Positions 12,391 through 31,994 of a DNA stretch of 64,000 nucleotides are shown in pieces. The notes under the pieces are model-generated. The model was not told the origin of the DNA. It saw nothing but the letters and a program-made list of their open reading frames with translations, and searched no databases. Source of the stretch: Antennarius striatus (taxonomy: Eukaryota; Chordata; Actinopteri; Lophiiformes; Antennariidae); contig NC_090781.1 in NCBI RefSeq assembly GCF_040054535.1, positions 4,098,501-4,162,500 on the forward strand, given 5' to 3'. Position numbers and translations under genes: made by a program. Each line of letters starts with the position of its first letter. The stretch's first letter is position 1.

Positions 12391-13304
12391 AAGAACAGTT
12401 CTATTTTAATTATGTTGTTTTTAACTTGCAAAAGTGTCAGGTTTATATGTGAAACGCAGTATTTTGTCATTGCATCACATTCCAAAGACAGAATGTTGAG
12501 TGTGTGTGATAGGTGTTGACCATGTTGTGTTGCTGTGTTGGGACTCGAGTCAGTATTTTTGGTTGCATTGAACTTTTTCCTATAAGCAGAGACAAATGAT
12601 TGAATTGATTGAGAATCCTTTACTTCTGAATTAGTTTTTCCTTCTAATCAACAAGCAGCCTGGTCCATCCAGAACCAGACTGACGTGGGCCCTGAGGAGC
12701 GGCTCCGGCTGCAGACTCGCGCTCATGGGTTTATGGGCTATAAATAGAGCTAGCATGAGAATTCAGACTAAGGTCAGCAATCAGATTCCTGCTTCCAGTG
12801 GAAGGGAACAAGAAAGAGCTGTACATCCGAGAAATTATACATTTCTCACACTTCTATCCATGTATGTATACTTCTATATATGTAGGATCTCAGTGCTGGG
12901 AGGCAGGCGTGTCCTAGCGGTGCCTACCGGTGTTACGCTACATACGATGTTGCTTTAAGGTTCTTAATGAATTTATGATCAACACAGTGTAAAGTACTGT
13001 ATCCAAAGATTTCTTTTGATGGTGAACATAAAAATCACCGACCCATCACAGGTCAGGTCACATTAATTCCACCTCCAGCACAAACACAGCATGACGGTCC
13101 CTTCAATAAGTTAGGTATGTGCTTCCGTCACTTTGTGCTACATAAACTGGCTATTTTTGCTTCATCTAGATTATACTGAGAACATCTGGTGGAATGACTT
13201 TGTGCTTCAGTAGCCGACAGCCAGAGGCCATCTGCTGTGTAGTTAGAGGTTATATTTATGATGAACCACAGCATGAAGCTCAATCAGGACGACTGTTAGC
13301 ACAT

Positions 13305-13440
13305 TCACATTATTCATTCATTCATTTTCTAGAGCGGCTTCACCGCTGGAGCCTATCCCAGCCGACTGGGGGCATGAGAAAGGGGACACTCCAGGCGCAA
13401 CGCCAATGCACAGTGATAAGTGTTCATTTTGGCTGAGTTA
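13305..13440 (-). repeat. Dispersed teleost repeat (3' end)
   Basis: ATTC-rich start (complement of the AATG tail), then 'gcggcttcaccgctggagcc' and 'tatcccagccgactggggg'. This is the reverse complement of the element end seen at 8985-9245 and 61605-61715. Confidence 0.6.
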
Positions 13441-13619
13441 ACTGAGAAAATAAATGGAAATGAAACGGTCTTCTATCCATCTAAGACGAGACAATTGTAA
13501 TTGTTTCGTCTTTATCCGCTTATCCTCGTCTCAGATCTGCTGGGGATTACCCCATCTAGTTTTGGGTGACAGGCGGGGTAAATCCGGGACGTAACGCTAG
13601 TGCAAGTCTGATTTACACT

Positions 13620-15530
13620 GAACTTTTCCTTCCACTTCTGATCTAACCCACACTCAAGCAAATCTTTTTTTTTTTTTTTTTAGTCCTGAATGCTTCTTTT
13701 GCAGTGGTGTCAGCCGGGATACAGCTTGTGTGTAAATGTCTGTGTGTGTGGAATTGCTTTAAAAAGATCTCCTGCAAACACAGAATAAAAATCCGGAACG
13801 TTTTCATTTATGATGATGTAAAGAAACAACCACACACCCTTCGTGTCTTCACCAACCTCACATGGGTCTTCCCGTGTGAGAGTTGTTTATCTCTTCTTTC
13901 TCCCGCTGTGCTTTAATAACGACTGTCTGCATTCTCCGTCAACTCTTTTTCCAATATGTTCATCTTATGATTGACATTTTCTTGGTTGCTGTGTTACTAA
14001 TGTGAAGAGGATATAGAGAAATGCATGCTGGGACTTGACATCTGTATCTGATTCCTCCTGGCGTTCACATGTTTCCATGTTTATTCCACTTGTGCAGTTT
14101 GATGTCAAGCAGATTAAAATCTGTTGGAAAAGAAAGACATCAATGCTAATTTGCTGATGTCATGATTTAAATCGACGTCTGTTTGCGCTTTATGTGTGAA
14201 AGTTACTGGTATCAATCATTTAGCACATATGTGAGGACTAATTGTCAGTGGTCCAGACTTTATTGTTCTTTATTTAACAGATGTTTTATATTTATCTCCT
14301 GCAGCAGACAAATGGAGAGTAATTGGCACATAAATTTCCTACCATATAATAATTTAACACTTAATGCAAATATCTGATTTGTTATATTTAGATTGCAGTT
14401 TTCCTGCGGGGTGACTGTGAGATGTATTTTATTACAGTGTAGATAAAAGTGTGCGTGTACACGGACTATTTGTTGTAAGACAAGTTGTGTGTAGTTAGTT
14501 GTGCTGCTGTGTGTGTGTGTTACCATTCGACACACGACAAACTATATGAGACTGAACGAGCGTCCTGAGGCTGTTAGTGAAGTCTGTTATCGGGTCGTTG
14601 GTATATTACAAAAGAACTTTATGGAATGAGACATAATCTTCAGTACTATGCATCATAAATCCGTCTTCCTTCCCTTTTGTCCCAAGGGGCAAATAGGTTA
14701 TGAGTTATTACAGATGTGGGAGGTGTGGTGGGGGGCAGATAAGTACCAGTTCTTCCTGTCATCGAAGTATGGTTGCATGCCACACGGTATCAACAGTTCC
14801 AGACGGTGGCATACCTGTTTCTCTCTCTCCCTTTCTCTTTCCATTTCCTGTTGGCTTCTTCATCCGCCGATGTCAAATAACGGCAGAGACGATGTGTTTT
14901 AGTACTGTGGTGATCCAATTCGTGCAGTTATTCAACTATTAATGTGTCATACCTCATTAATAGTTGAAATTAAGTATGGAATTATGCAAATTGTATAAAA
15001 CAACACAGAAAAAAAAATCTATAAATTAAGATACGAAAAGTAGTTCATAAAATATGTTTGAACAAACTGAATTGATCATTTTGTTGATGTTGTTGAGTTA
15101 CAGATAATTAGGGGAATTCAACCTAAAGGAAACAACTTTATAGCGCAGTTTATGTCTTTTGAAAAGTTTATATACGTATTATCTATCCAAAGAGTGAGGT
15201 ATTCATATCCTGTGTAACAGTAGTTTTGTAAATAGAAGTATTTATGAAATGCTTTATTGAAGCTGGATATATCTAGCCTCTCATTGGTCCAGTCACACAT
15301 GTAAACATCAATCGCGGTGCGAGATAGACCCCAAACCATTCAGCGGCACTTTAAATTGCAGACAGGAGCAGATCTGCAATCGTTGGACAACTATGTGTAG
15401 TTTTTTTCTGCTGAGCTGCCTTGGCGGGGGCTGAAAGTGCTGCTGCAAGCTTATAGCTTCAAGGACAGAATTTTTAAGTTCAAGCTTTAGTTGCATTGCC
15501 GGCAGTAAGTCAGACTCATTTGCAGTTGCA
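13620..15530. other. Non-coding, no gene recognised
   Basis: AT-rich sequence with a poly-T at 13666-13681. A short CpG-free interval at 14640-14940 has only chance frames. Nothing assignable. Confidence 0.4.
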
Positions 15531-15539
15531 GACTTTGCC

Positions 15540-15970
15540 AGGGCTACACCTTGTCACCAACTCTGTTCATAACGTTTCTGGATAGAGTCTCTCGGTGCAG
15601 CCAAGTGGCAGAGGGTGTTGGAGTCCCTCCCGCAAGTGGAGGAGTTCAAGTATATCTGGGTCTTATTCACAAGATAGGGAAACATAGATTGGCAAATAGA
15701 CGGGTGGATTGGTGTGGCATCAACAATGATAGGGTAGCTCTACAGGTCTGTGGTGGTAAAGAGGAAAGTGAGCTAAAGTGGGCAATGAAAGGAAGCATCT
15801 CAATCGGGCTTTCCCTGCAGGATGGCTGGACTCTCTTGGAGACAGGGTGAGGAGGCTCAAGGTGGAGCCACTGCTTTTCCACATTGAGCAGGGCCAGCTG
15901 AGGTGGTTCAGGCTTCTGGTCAGGATGTCCCATGGATGCCTTCCTAAGGATGTATTTCAGGCACATTGAG
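15540..15970 (+). mobile_element. Decayed LINE reverse-transcriptase 3' fragment
   Basis: Translating plus-strand frames gives the C-terminal signature of a fish non-LTR retrotransposon: 'SQVAEGVGVPPASGG' near 15600, then 'RLKVEPLLFHIEQGQLRW' near 15855-15905, then 'RMSHGCLPKDVFQA' up to about 15966. The pieces are in different frames with several disruptions, so the copy is dead. The subfamily cannot be set by eye. Confidence 0.65.
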
Positions 15971-15979
15971 TTGCACTTC

Positions 15980-17095
15980 ATCTCAGAGCATAATGTTTAT
16001 TACAATTGTTTTTGCATGTAAACATGATGTAATGATCTGTTGGATCTGAATTCCACCACTGCAACAAAAACAAACCTGAGAAGTAGTTTAGCCACTCAGT
16101 GGTGGCCTTCATCAGATCAAGAACTTTTGGCAAGACAGAAAGCCCAGTCCAGACGCAGGTGTGATGTCTCTGGAAACAATACCAACACTGTTTCAGCAGA
16201 TCAGTAGCTCCAACTTTAGACTTCACCCTCCTCAGTAGCATTATGATAAGGCCAAGCAGGGCCAACAATCACACATGGTGGTTTTGTGTTCATGCAGTAT
16301 TGGAGTTTGATGACCTGGAATTCAGTGTTGCAGAAGTGAGACCACACAACAACCGGCTATACTTGTTTTCACCAAGCAGATATAGACAGGGTTATGTCTG
16401 CTGTTGCCTTCAGATCTCACAGGTGTTGGTCTTTTTCTGCTCTATTTGGGTGCAACACACCAACTCTAAATATATATCAGTTTGAATATATGTATGTGCA
16501 ATTTATTCTGTGGTTTATTTCTGATCCGGCAAGTCTGTTTTGCTTTATGGAGTTCAGTGGGAAACCCAAACACAAAGTTATTTCTCGTTTTTATGTTGAA
16601 AAATGTCTGAGAATGAAATGAACTTTCATTACAAATATCCATATCTCTGCTGAAGGTGGTGGAATGAAATGTAATTGCAGTGTTGAGGGGAAACCAAGCC
16701 CTCTGTTGTGGCTTCTTACGTGTCGTTTCAGTGGATTGCCGATTGACTTTGATAAGCTCTAAATCTATTTGGTGTTACACTTCATTTAGTCATGTTACAT
16801 TATACCATTTTATTAATGATGCAGTTCAGACTTCCCAAACTGCTGGAAAAGATTACAAATGGAAAAATACAGATGTTTAAAATTTGAGACTTTACATTCA
16901 TGCAATCATTATTTTCCTGCCATTTTCTCTATATTTGAGCTTCTTTTTTTTGTGCTCACTCCAGAATTAATCAGTTAAATCTAAGCTGGTCTTGTGACAG
17001 ATGTTGGGTCCGCTGAAAATAACACTGCAGACAGAGCTGATTTTAGTCTATACCGTGAAATTGCCTGACTATAATCACCGCGTTCCAAATGATTA
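15980..17095. other. Non-coding, no gene recognised
   Basis: AT-rich sequence, no recognised exon or repeat family. Confidence 0.35.
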
Positions 17096-17310
17096 TGCAG
17101 CAGTAGGTCAGTCCATTAAGTCTTGAACTGGGGACCGGAAGTTGCCGGTTCAAAACCCAAGTCGGGCAAAAAAAGGTGGCAACATAGCTCATTCTACTAG
17201 GTCTTGGACTAGAAAACAGAGGGTGGCTGGTTCAAGTCTCATGTGGATGAAAACGCTTGGAGTGTGGACTGCTGAGGCGCCCTTGAGCAAGGCGCCTCGG
17301 CATGAAACAA
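17095..17310 (+). mobile_element. tRNA-derived SINE, apparently with two heads
   Basis: Two B-box-like motifs occur in tandem: GGTTCAAAACCC near 17147 and GGTTCAAGTC near 17229. Each follows a similar 'ttaagtcttgaactgg' or 'taggtcttggactag' segment. They are followed by the fish-SINE body 'cccttgagcaaggcgcct' at about 17280-17298. The 65-70 bp spacing suggests a dimeric or nested insertion. Not a functional tRNA gene: no closing acceptor stem is visible. Confidence 0.55.
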
Positions 17311-17927
17311 AAGGAATTCTTCCATCTAATATGAAAACGGCTCTCATTTTCTTAAGGTCACTTAGTAGAACTCCTCACCTCAGCCCCTCCAGAGCCACAT
17401 TAGCCTTTGTTTTCCATGCCAACATTTTATTTAAAGGGGGGAAAAAACAAAGTAAGAAAAATCTTTATCTACTTTCAAACAGGAATCTCTGGGTGAGATA
17501 AAGAGCTTTAATTGAATGGAGGAGGAAGTGTAGGAAGTGTAAGTTCAGCAGATCCAGCAGTTTCTGGTTCCTCACTATTGTTGAACGATATTTATGTTCC
17601 TTCAGAGGTGCTGGATTTGTACTTCAGAGGGCGTCAGCGTCCACCACATGTTACAGTATAGTTAAGACTTTTCGTCCAGTTTATCAGACAGTTTAGGAAA
17701 CAGTTCAAATTTTCTTCTTATCCTGTCACGTCTGCCTCCAGTGCCAGAGAATTATTTCCAAAGTTACACTTCAATTAAATATAGTAAAGTAGTATGATTG
17801 ATTGTGAAACAGATGGTAGTCCTTGGCTCTAAGACTCTGACAGGAAGTACAGTACACCACTAAGGGAAGCTGATCAATTGGGACTTCTGATAGGAAGGAG
17901 ACTTCCCCTCTGGGAGCCTAGAAACTG

Positions 17928-18602
17928 GTGCTGGTGAGGAATGGAGCTCCATGTTGTGGTGATTTGACGAGGGGGATTTTAAACAGGGCAAATTTTAGGA
18001 GGAGGTGCCTGGTGCCCTGGTTTGAAGTCTTTCGGTGCAGCGATGACAGATTAATGACTGCAGAGAAAGAGAGAGCATGCTTTCATTTTGTCTGCTTGGG
18101 AGTGATTGGCTCTAAAGAAAAGATGAAGGTTGGTAGGATTCAGTCTGGACTGACAGACTTGTTTGCACATCATTTAAACGGGGTCAAGCTGTTCTTTCCA
18201 GTCATGAACAGAGGGAGGCGCTGCCCAGCCTCAGCCCTCAAGCGCCATGAGACACACTATGTCCTGCGTAATACAGAACAAGCCTGCTTCTGTGCAGGTA
18301 TAGTTATTAACAAGACATTTTTAAATACTGGTTTTAGTCAGCTGATGATTCCGGTGTGTGTGCACCATCTTTTATCAAAGTCATTCCAGACAGTTGACCT
18401 CTTAAACACAACCAGTGATGGGATCCAAGCAGCACTATGGAAGCACTGTACTGTCGTAGTAATGACTGACCCTTCTGTGTGCAGGCAATTTTGTACGTAT
18501 TTGTGCGTGTGCGTGCGTGCGTGCGTGCGTGTGCTTGTGCGTGTGTGGCCAGCCAGACCTGAAGTCATCTCCCCAGACATCATCTTTCCTCACAGGAAGT
18601 AA
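17928..18602 (+). other. Long unassigned open frame (224 codons)
   Basis: A 224-codon frame without introns runs from an ATG at 17928 to a stop at 18602. Its last part enters a GTGC/GTGT-rich tract. The product matches nothing I know, shows no domain motif and no clear compositional bias towards coding. It would lie inside the putative long first intron of septin 4. A chance frame is the more likely explanation; kept as the longest unassigned frame in the left third of the window. Confidence 0.12.
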
Positions 18603-18875
18603 GGTCCTGATTGGGATCGTGTAAAGTTTAGGTGGTCCGCTAAGAGGCAAAAAAACCAGAATGTGCTCGGCTAACTCCTCTTTTCTGTCTGGTGTTGAAC
18701 TAAACCTGCAGCTTTTCGAAAATAGATCTCCATCTTTGGTTTAGCAAAAGTTGGGCTCTGGGGAATCACTGGAACCGTCACCGTTGAAAATTCATCAAAC
18801 CCTATAAGTTATATTTAAAAAAAAGAACACAAAGTAGTAGCTTGATAAAAAAAAATTGCAATTTCTTAAGAATGA

Positions 18876-19230
<355 letters not shown>

Positions 19231-19699
19231 TGGTTACTCATCTGCCAGTCTGGCCTGGCTCTGCAGCTGTGCAGCCTGGGTTGGATGTGACGGCCATTGT
19301 AAAACATTGCTGTTCTTTTTGGCCATCTTTAGTATTCTAACAATAGTTAATAAAACACCAATAATCTATCATTTGTCATTCGACCCTTTGTGTTCTCTCA
19401 CATTGAGTGCAATCGGTGTGCTGTCTCTAAGAAGCAGGCTGTGAGTGTTGTGTGGATGTTTCTGTGCTCCTGGTGAACATCGTCTCTTGTGCAGCTAGAA
19501 CGTCTCTGCAGATGTGAGCTGATGTTCCAGCTTCACGTCATCAACGACGGACTGGACACGAGCGGGGGGCAGGGAGGAGCTACTGCAAACTCCACCGGCA
19601 GGGTGGCAGATGCCGACAGATGCCGAAAGAAAGAGGAAGTGACGTTTGGAAGAGGAAACTGGATGGCATCTGATTGGTGATGCAGGGAAAGTAGGAGTG

Positions 19700-19862
19700 C
19701 TTATGTAACGCGGCACTTTCTGAAACTAAAGAAGTGACGTCTCAGGAGCCGTTCCAGGCCTTTCCGTTGGTTCCTGTCTCTATTCTACTGTCACTGAGGG
19801 AAAGAAGACATTTCTAAAGGTTTATCATGGCAGCGATTTCAGAAACAGACAGTGACACGGAG
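19700..19862 (+). CDS. Candidate alternative first exon of septin 4
   Basis: An ATG at 19827 opens 12 codons (MAAISETDSDTE) and ends in frame at a donor, GAG|gtacaa, after 19862. Phase 0 matches the acceptors of septin 4 exon 3 (23921) or exon 4 (24545). Joined to exon 3 it would give an acidic start, TE-SDDSEVE, similar in character to the main N-terminus. Upstream sequence is relatively CpG-rich (19550-19760) with a CRE-like TGACGTCT near 19736. Multiple alternative first exons are typical of SEPTIN4 in mammals. Transcription and splicing are inferred; a chance short frame is possible. Confidence 0.35.
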
Positions 19863-19864
19863 GT

Positions 19865-21990
19865 ACAAGCTTGTTGATACCTTGTGGGTGACCTTCTGTT
19901 TCATTGTTTCTGCATGTTCTTTGCTGTTTGTTCTTCTTAACCTTCTGAATGTTTGTCTGTGGCTGCAGTATTTTCCTTGTAAATATGCAGCACACACACA
20001 TCAGATGTAAACTCTGTTCCAATCGAACCGTTGACTTTAAATGAATACAGCAGATTTTTGCTCAAATGACTTTCTGTAAAGTGAATATCGTGTGTTTTCA
20101 GAACAAACAGAAATTGATTCGTTTCTTACCTGGTGACCAACTCTAAAACTTTTAAACACGCATGTATTAGGCATGTGAGACATTTTATTGTGTTATGTTA
20201 TTTGATTGGTTATGTTTGCAGGATTACTCAAAAAGGTATGAACATATCTAGATTTGTCCTGTTTGTCAAGGTTTCTTTGTCATTGATGGGGCTTCTAACA
20301 TTATTGATGGTGCCAAAGATCCTTAGATAAAAATTCTTCCATGGACTCTCACTAAAATGCTCCACATACCTGATCTTGACTCATGTGATCCTATGGATCA
20401 GGTGATCCACAATGTTTGAATGTATAACGACCAAGGAAACTTCACCATTGTAAGATAACACTGATCTCCTGTGTTGCACTGAATATGTAGACTTCGGACC
20501 ATGTGGACATTTGCATTGGCTCCATAACAGTAGGGGCATGTCATGAGAGGAGTAGTATTTCTGTCTTTCTCTCTCCTTCTATCTCTCTGCTCTGAGCCAG
20601 CTTCACACAGATTCCTGCTATAACCGCCCAAACAACCACAGTATTCACATAGAGCCCACATGGCTCAGTGCACCACCTGCTACTGGCCTCACCACAAGGG
20701 AAACCTCACTGGTATTCAGCCTGTGCGCTCCACAACATTTACCAAAGACGGATGAGCAAAGAACTCTTCTGATTCCGTTCAGTTGCCGCAATTTGATCAT
20801 CGCGTTTGTCCAGAAGCACCATCTAAAGTTCAAAACGATGTATAACTGGTAACATCTATTGTGCCCCATCTACCACACTTCCAGTTAGCATTGATTCAAT
20901 GAAAGTGAAGCAATATCTTTAGCTAGATTGTAAACTACGCTGATATATACTGATCACAAAAGGTCAATAGCGGCACACTGTTTGGATTCTTTATGGCCTG
21001 GCACCTTCTCATTGTATTTCTCATGTCATACAGGGGGAATATGAAGTGGGTTAAGACCTGAGATCTGTGTTTCATGCAACAAATCATCCCCCATCAGCAC
21101 TTGGGCTGCCAAACCCCCCGCCAGCATCCAAGAGTAACAAAGGGACACAGTCAACCACACGTCTTGTGTTTATGTTGAATGGAGTTCCATCTCATTCAGT
21201 TGTTTCACCAAGTCAGACATATTATGTTATCTCATCCTGGAACATGTCCCTCATCCCTCCAATATACTAAAGAGGTCACTTTTCTCACAGTGGTCTCCTT
21301 GATAAGCTTCAATCTCAACAGTTGCTTGTTTCTGCTTATTAAATGTAATTCAGGGATCTGATCTGGTCTGCAGTGGGTAGAGGTCTCAGATCGGGTCTGT
21401 TCAGGGGCACCAGCACACATGTTAAGCTTTTGACATTGCCAAATAGCTCTGTCCACACACCAAAGTTGAATCCTCTTCACACACTGCGTGAATGTGATTT
21501 GATGAATTAATGTGAGGGAGTCTCAACACCATAGTTTTCCCATAATTATTGTTAAGCGTCTTGGTTTTTAGCTGACTGGGTTATTTCCAGTCTTGTGTCT
21601 CACACCCCAACCAGCTGACCCTAAAGAAGAAATAAATATCCAGACCAGTTCTGGAAACTGAGTCTGGTCTCAACAACTCAGTTGAGTCAGACTAACAACT
21701 AGCAGAGAATTTCAAGTCAGCATTCATGGAATGACCCAAAGAGAAAAAAAGTGTTTTACCTTCTGAAAAGTTGAAAACTGATATGGCTTAAACTTAATTA
21801 CATTACATGCAGCTGTGGATAGCATTAATGTTGTCATGTCTGACAAAAAGCTCTACATTGAATAGTTCTAGTCTTATGGTTGCAGCAGTGTAGGCTTGGC
21901 TTTAAATAGACTTGGTGTTGGTGGGTTGGTGTGTGACAGTGGTTCATCAATACTACTGATCGGATCCCGCGGGCGCTGAGTGGCTCAATG
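19865..21990. other. Non-coding, no gene recognised
   Basis: AT-rich sequence with only short chance frames on both strands. Confidence 0.35.
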
Positions 21991-22019
21991 AGGTTGAAGG
22001 GCGCTGTGTCCTCTGTGAG

Positions 22020-22142
22020 GCAGGAGTATAAATGCCAGAGCCTCTCATCTCCTTGTCCTACTGCCTGCTGGAGGGGGGCCTGAAGAGCAGCTCGTGCAGA
22101 CACGAGAGCACAAGGGATTACACTCTTATAGAAGCTCCACAG
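22020..22142 (+). promoter_or_regulatory. Candidate TATA promoter and non-coding first exon of septin 4
   Basis: A TATAAA at 22027-22032 sits within a locally GC-rich stretch. About 110 bp downstream is a strong donor, CCACAG|gtgagg, after 22142. Transcription from about 22057 would make an 85-nt non-coding exon that can splice to the acceptor at 23236, where the first septin 4 ATG (23259) follows. Spacing, TATA box and donor are seen directly; promoter use is inferred. Confidence 0.4.
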
Positions 22143-23235
22143 GTGAGGCTCTGTGCAGATGCAGGACGGGGTGTGTTTTGAGGGAGATGTGAAACAGCTT
22201 TTAGCATCTGCTTTGTAAAGGAAGGAAGGGTACAAAGGCTTCAGTTTTGTTTCCATTTGCATGGCAGTTGTAATTTCAGCAAAAGATCACATCTGGTGTT
22301 TTTGAAGATGCAATTTCTTTTAGGTTTTTTAACCAAAATTGGGTAAAAAGTGCTAAATTAAACTAGTATGGGTTGCTACAAAGCTATTACAGCTTCGTAA
22401 TTCACCATCTTCTCTATGTAGGTTGTCATGCAGTGTATTACAAATTGATTCTGCTTGTAACACAGGAAACAGGTCACTGATTTACTTCCCCTGCCTTAAA
22501 GCGGTAAATCCTGGCTTAATCAATACTTTAAGCTATGGTTTAAGCACAGAAACCATGTAGAGAAGTTTTTTATTTAACCTTGGTTAAATAGTGAGTGATA
22601 CCTGAAACAAAATTTTGAAATCTTTTATGTAAGATCAGACCTGAAGTGTCTCACAGTGGGGATAAAGCAATCAAATAAATCTTGAGTAGCTCAGAGTTTA
22701 AATTAAATATAAGGTTTAAAATGTGGCTTAATGGGCTTGGATTTTCATCAGGTCTGCAGTGACTGGATTAGATTTCTACAGCTGACACAGATAATTTATC
22801 TGTCGATGTTGTCTGGAAAACGCTAAGAAGGGCGGCATCAGCACCACTAGTAACATGAGGCGGTGTTGTGATGACAGGAGGCCAGACTGGGTCAATGTTG
22901 TTTTAGAAAACAAACATCCATGAATTGCATTCGGACATCATCAATAATATCATGTTTTTCTCAACCAAACAATCATCTCATTTGTTTTGCAGTCAAATGT
23001 GTGGTTTTGTTTGACGTTATTTTGGCCTTATATAATCATTTATCTTCTGGTCCTCGTCTGTCTCGTCTTAACCTTTGATGTTCTGTTCTCTGCTCTTGAC
23101 CCACAAACACCTCCATCCCTCACGGCTGACTCTGGGGTTTCTTCTCATATACCCTCCCATTTTTTTGTTCCTATTCTGTAAAAACCTGATCAAACCTTCT
23201 CCACCTGTGTGCTCCCTTCTGGTTGGAGATTGCAG

Positions 23236-29686
<6,451 letters not shown>

Positions 29687-31400
29687 CAGGACAGCAGTGA
29701 CACTGGGACTGAACCCCCCCAACCCCCCAGGAAACCTTTAATCCTCTCTAGAAAACTCATGTCCTCTCCTGTCCAGTTGGCCCCCACCCAGCACGTGTAA
29801 CTGGACCAGCGTCCTGCAGGGAGGCGGTAAGACGCCCTCTTGTGCAGCTCGCCAACCACCTTTCTGTCACAACTTTAAATGATCAAAGAATATAAAGGAC
29901 TGTTTTTCATCAAATCCTCTCTAGTTTGAGGAGGGGGGGTGGGGGGTGGGGTATTTGTCTTAAATGGTCTGGAGAGGCATTTTTCAGATACCTGGACTTT
30001 TATTTAGCCACATGATCACAGGGTTGGGCTTTTTTCTTAACCTCAGGTCTGATATGAGGTTTACATGTGGTGACCTACTCATTTTTTTAAGAAAACTTTT
30101 CAAGTGCAAATGTTTATTTTTATTATCTCTATAGGTTAACATGCATATATACTTTTACAATTCAAGTTTGTAGATTATAGGGCTGCCTACCATTAAAAAG
30201 AAAAGAAAAAAAGAAGATGTCACCAGATTTCTTCAGCTTGTTATTCTTGTACATATTTCTTATCATTTTGGTTAAAAGTAATCTAATAAAGCACCTCGTC
30301 TTCTCCTCCAGTTGGTTCTGGCTCTTTTCCACTTTTAATTTCATGTGATTTTGACATGGAGTAACTTGGAACAACTGGAGAGGGAAATACATGGTGGTTG
30401 TGTTTCTCAGTGATATTTATACTCTGTCCATGTGGAGGAACATAAACAGGCTTTAAAGATCAACTTTTATTTTATTTTTCATGCAGCATCAAAGTTGTAA
30501 ATGATGTAATGTTGATGCTGAATCGTATTGTGCAGCCCTTAATATATTACTCATACATTTTTTTATTTTTCATGTTAAACATGTTCTGCCTTTATTTATC
30601 TATATCTTCCATTTCTTGTATGTTTCCCTTCACATGAGATGTTTTAATATGTGAGGATCATTTTGGTTTTCTTTTACGTGTCTATGACCGCCACCTGTTG
30701 CCTGACGGTTTGGATGTTAGAGGCCAGCCCAAACTCATCTGATCTAACGTTTTACATTAGAGAGGCGATTATTTACCCCCCAGAAGTCAGTTAATGTCAC
30801 AAGGTTTCTGTTAAAAACAGCTGATAGTGAACATAAGACATGAGGACACCCCCAAACTGAGAGAGGAAACTTGTCCAAGAGGAGTGTTCCCTTGAAGAAC
30901 ATGCAGCAGATTTACTCTGCATGTGTGATTGTGAAGGTTCCTCCATTGATTTCACATCTGCTAAATAATCAATTAATTATATAAAGGGGATGAAAATATG
31001 CACCCACCAAACTGTTGGTGAAACAATTTTGAATGATTTTGTTTTTATTTGATTTTTTTTTTTCACCAAAGTAAAACTAAATCTTACTTTTGTGAGTTTG
31101 ATTTTGTGTGGACATGAATTATCGCTTTGTGGATTCCAAGAGTAATGATAAAAAATATTTGAGTGGACTTGATTTTCTTTGAGTCAATAGCGAACCCCGT
31201 TTCTGCCTGTTATGTTAAAAAAAAAAGAGTAAATAATTTCATTCCTTGAGTTTTTGTCATGTTTTGTTTTTTTTTTAAATGAATTTTTGTCTTTTGTTAT
31301 TCTACTTTCTGGAGTATATTTATGTAGTAAATTTTATAAATGACGTGGATGGGGTGAACGATGTGTACAATTCTAATATTGTAATAAAATATGAATATAA
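29687..31400 (+). other. septin4: Septin 4 3' untranslated region
   Basis: After the TAA at 29684-29686, the sequence has a G-rich tract at 29930-29955 and AATAAA signals at 30285-30290 and 31383-31388. The first gives a 3' UTR of about 620 nt, the second of about 1.7 kb. The long T/A-rich stretch between them fits an extended UTR. End choice is inferred. Confidence 0.6.
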
Positions 31401-31994
31401 TACCACATCCCGATCAGAAACTGTCTTCCGCTTTATATTGTGAAAAATGTATTTAATAAATGTATTGGACTTGTAAAAACACAATGAAATCCTATATTAA
31501 ATTTCCCATAAGTGAAAACAGGGGTACACTGTTGGTTGAATGGTGGAAAGACCTCGTGTCAGATTTATCACCAATGATCACATATTTAACCATTCGTAAC
31601 CCATTTAATATTTTTTGTAAACTTTTTGATTTATTTCGAAATATTAGCGACATGCTCTTTTTTTTAATCCAACAAATCCCAAATGATCAATCCCTTTTCA
31701 AACAACTTCAGTCCTACTGGTTGTGGAATGGCTGTACTGGTCTATGAGGAGGATTACAGCTCTAATCAGAGCTCATGGGGGACACCGGAGACCAGCTTTG
31801 AAATAGTGATTGTCATTCATCTTCTTGAAGATTGGAACACCGTTATTGTCTGACCTTCATCCACTCATCAGCAGTGGATGAAGGAGCTGCCCGCCACGCT
31901 ACCTCCCCCAACCTGCATGCCCCATAAGTGTGTGTACTAGTTAGTCATGCATATATAGCACATGCAGGCTCTAACTATTTTTCCCTTCAGGGAT

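Noticed and set aside
21834..22262. 142-codon minus-strand frame
   Set aside because: No recognised domain and antisense to the TATA/donor arrangement of the candidate septin 4 promoter; likely chance.
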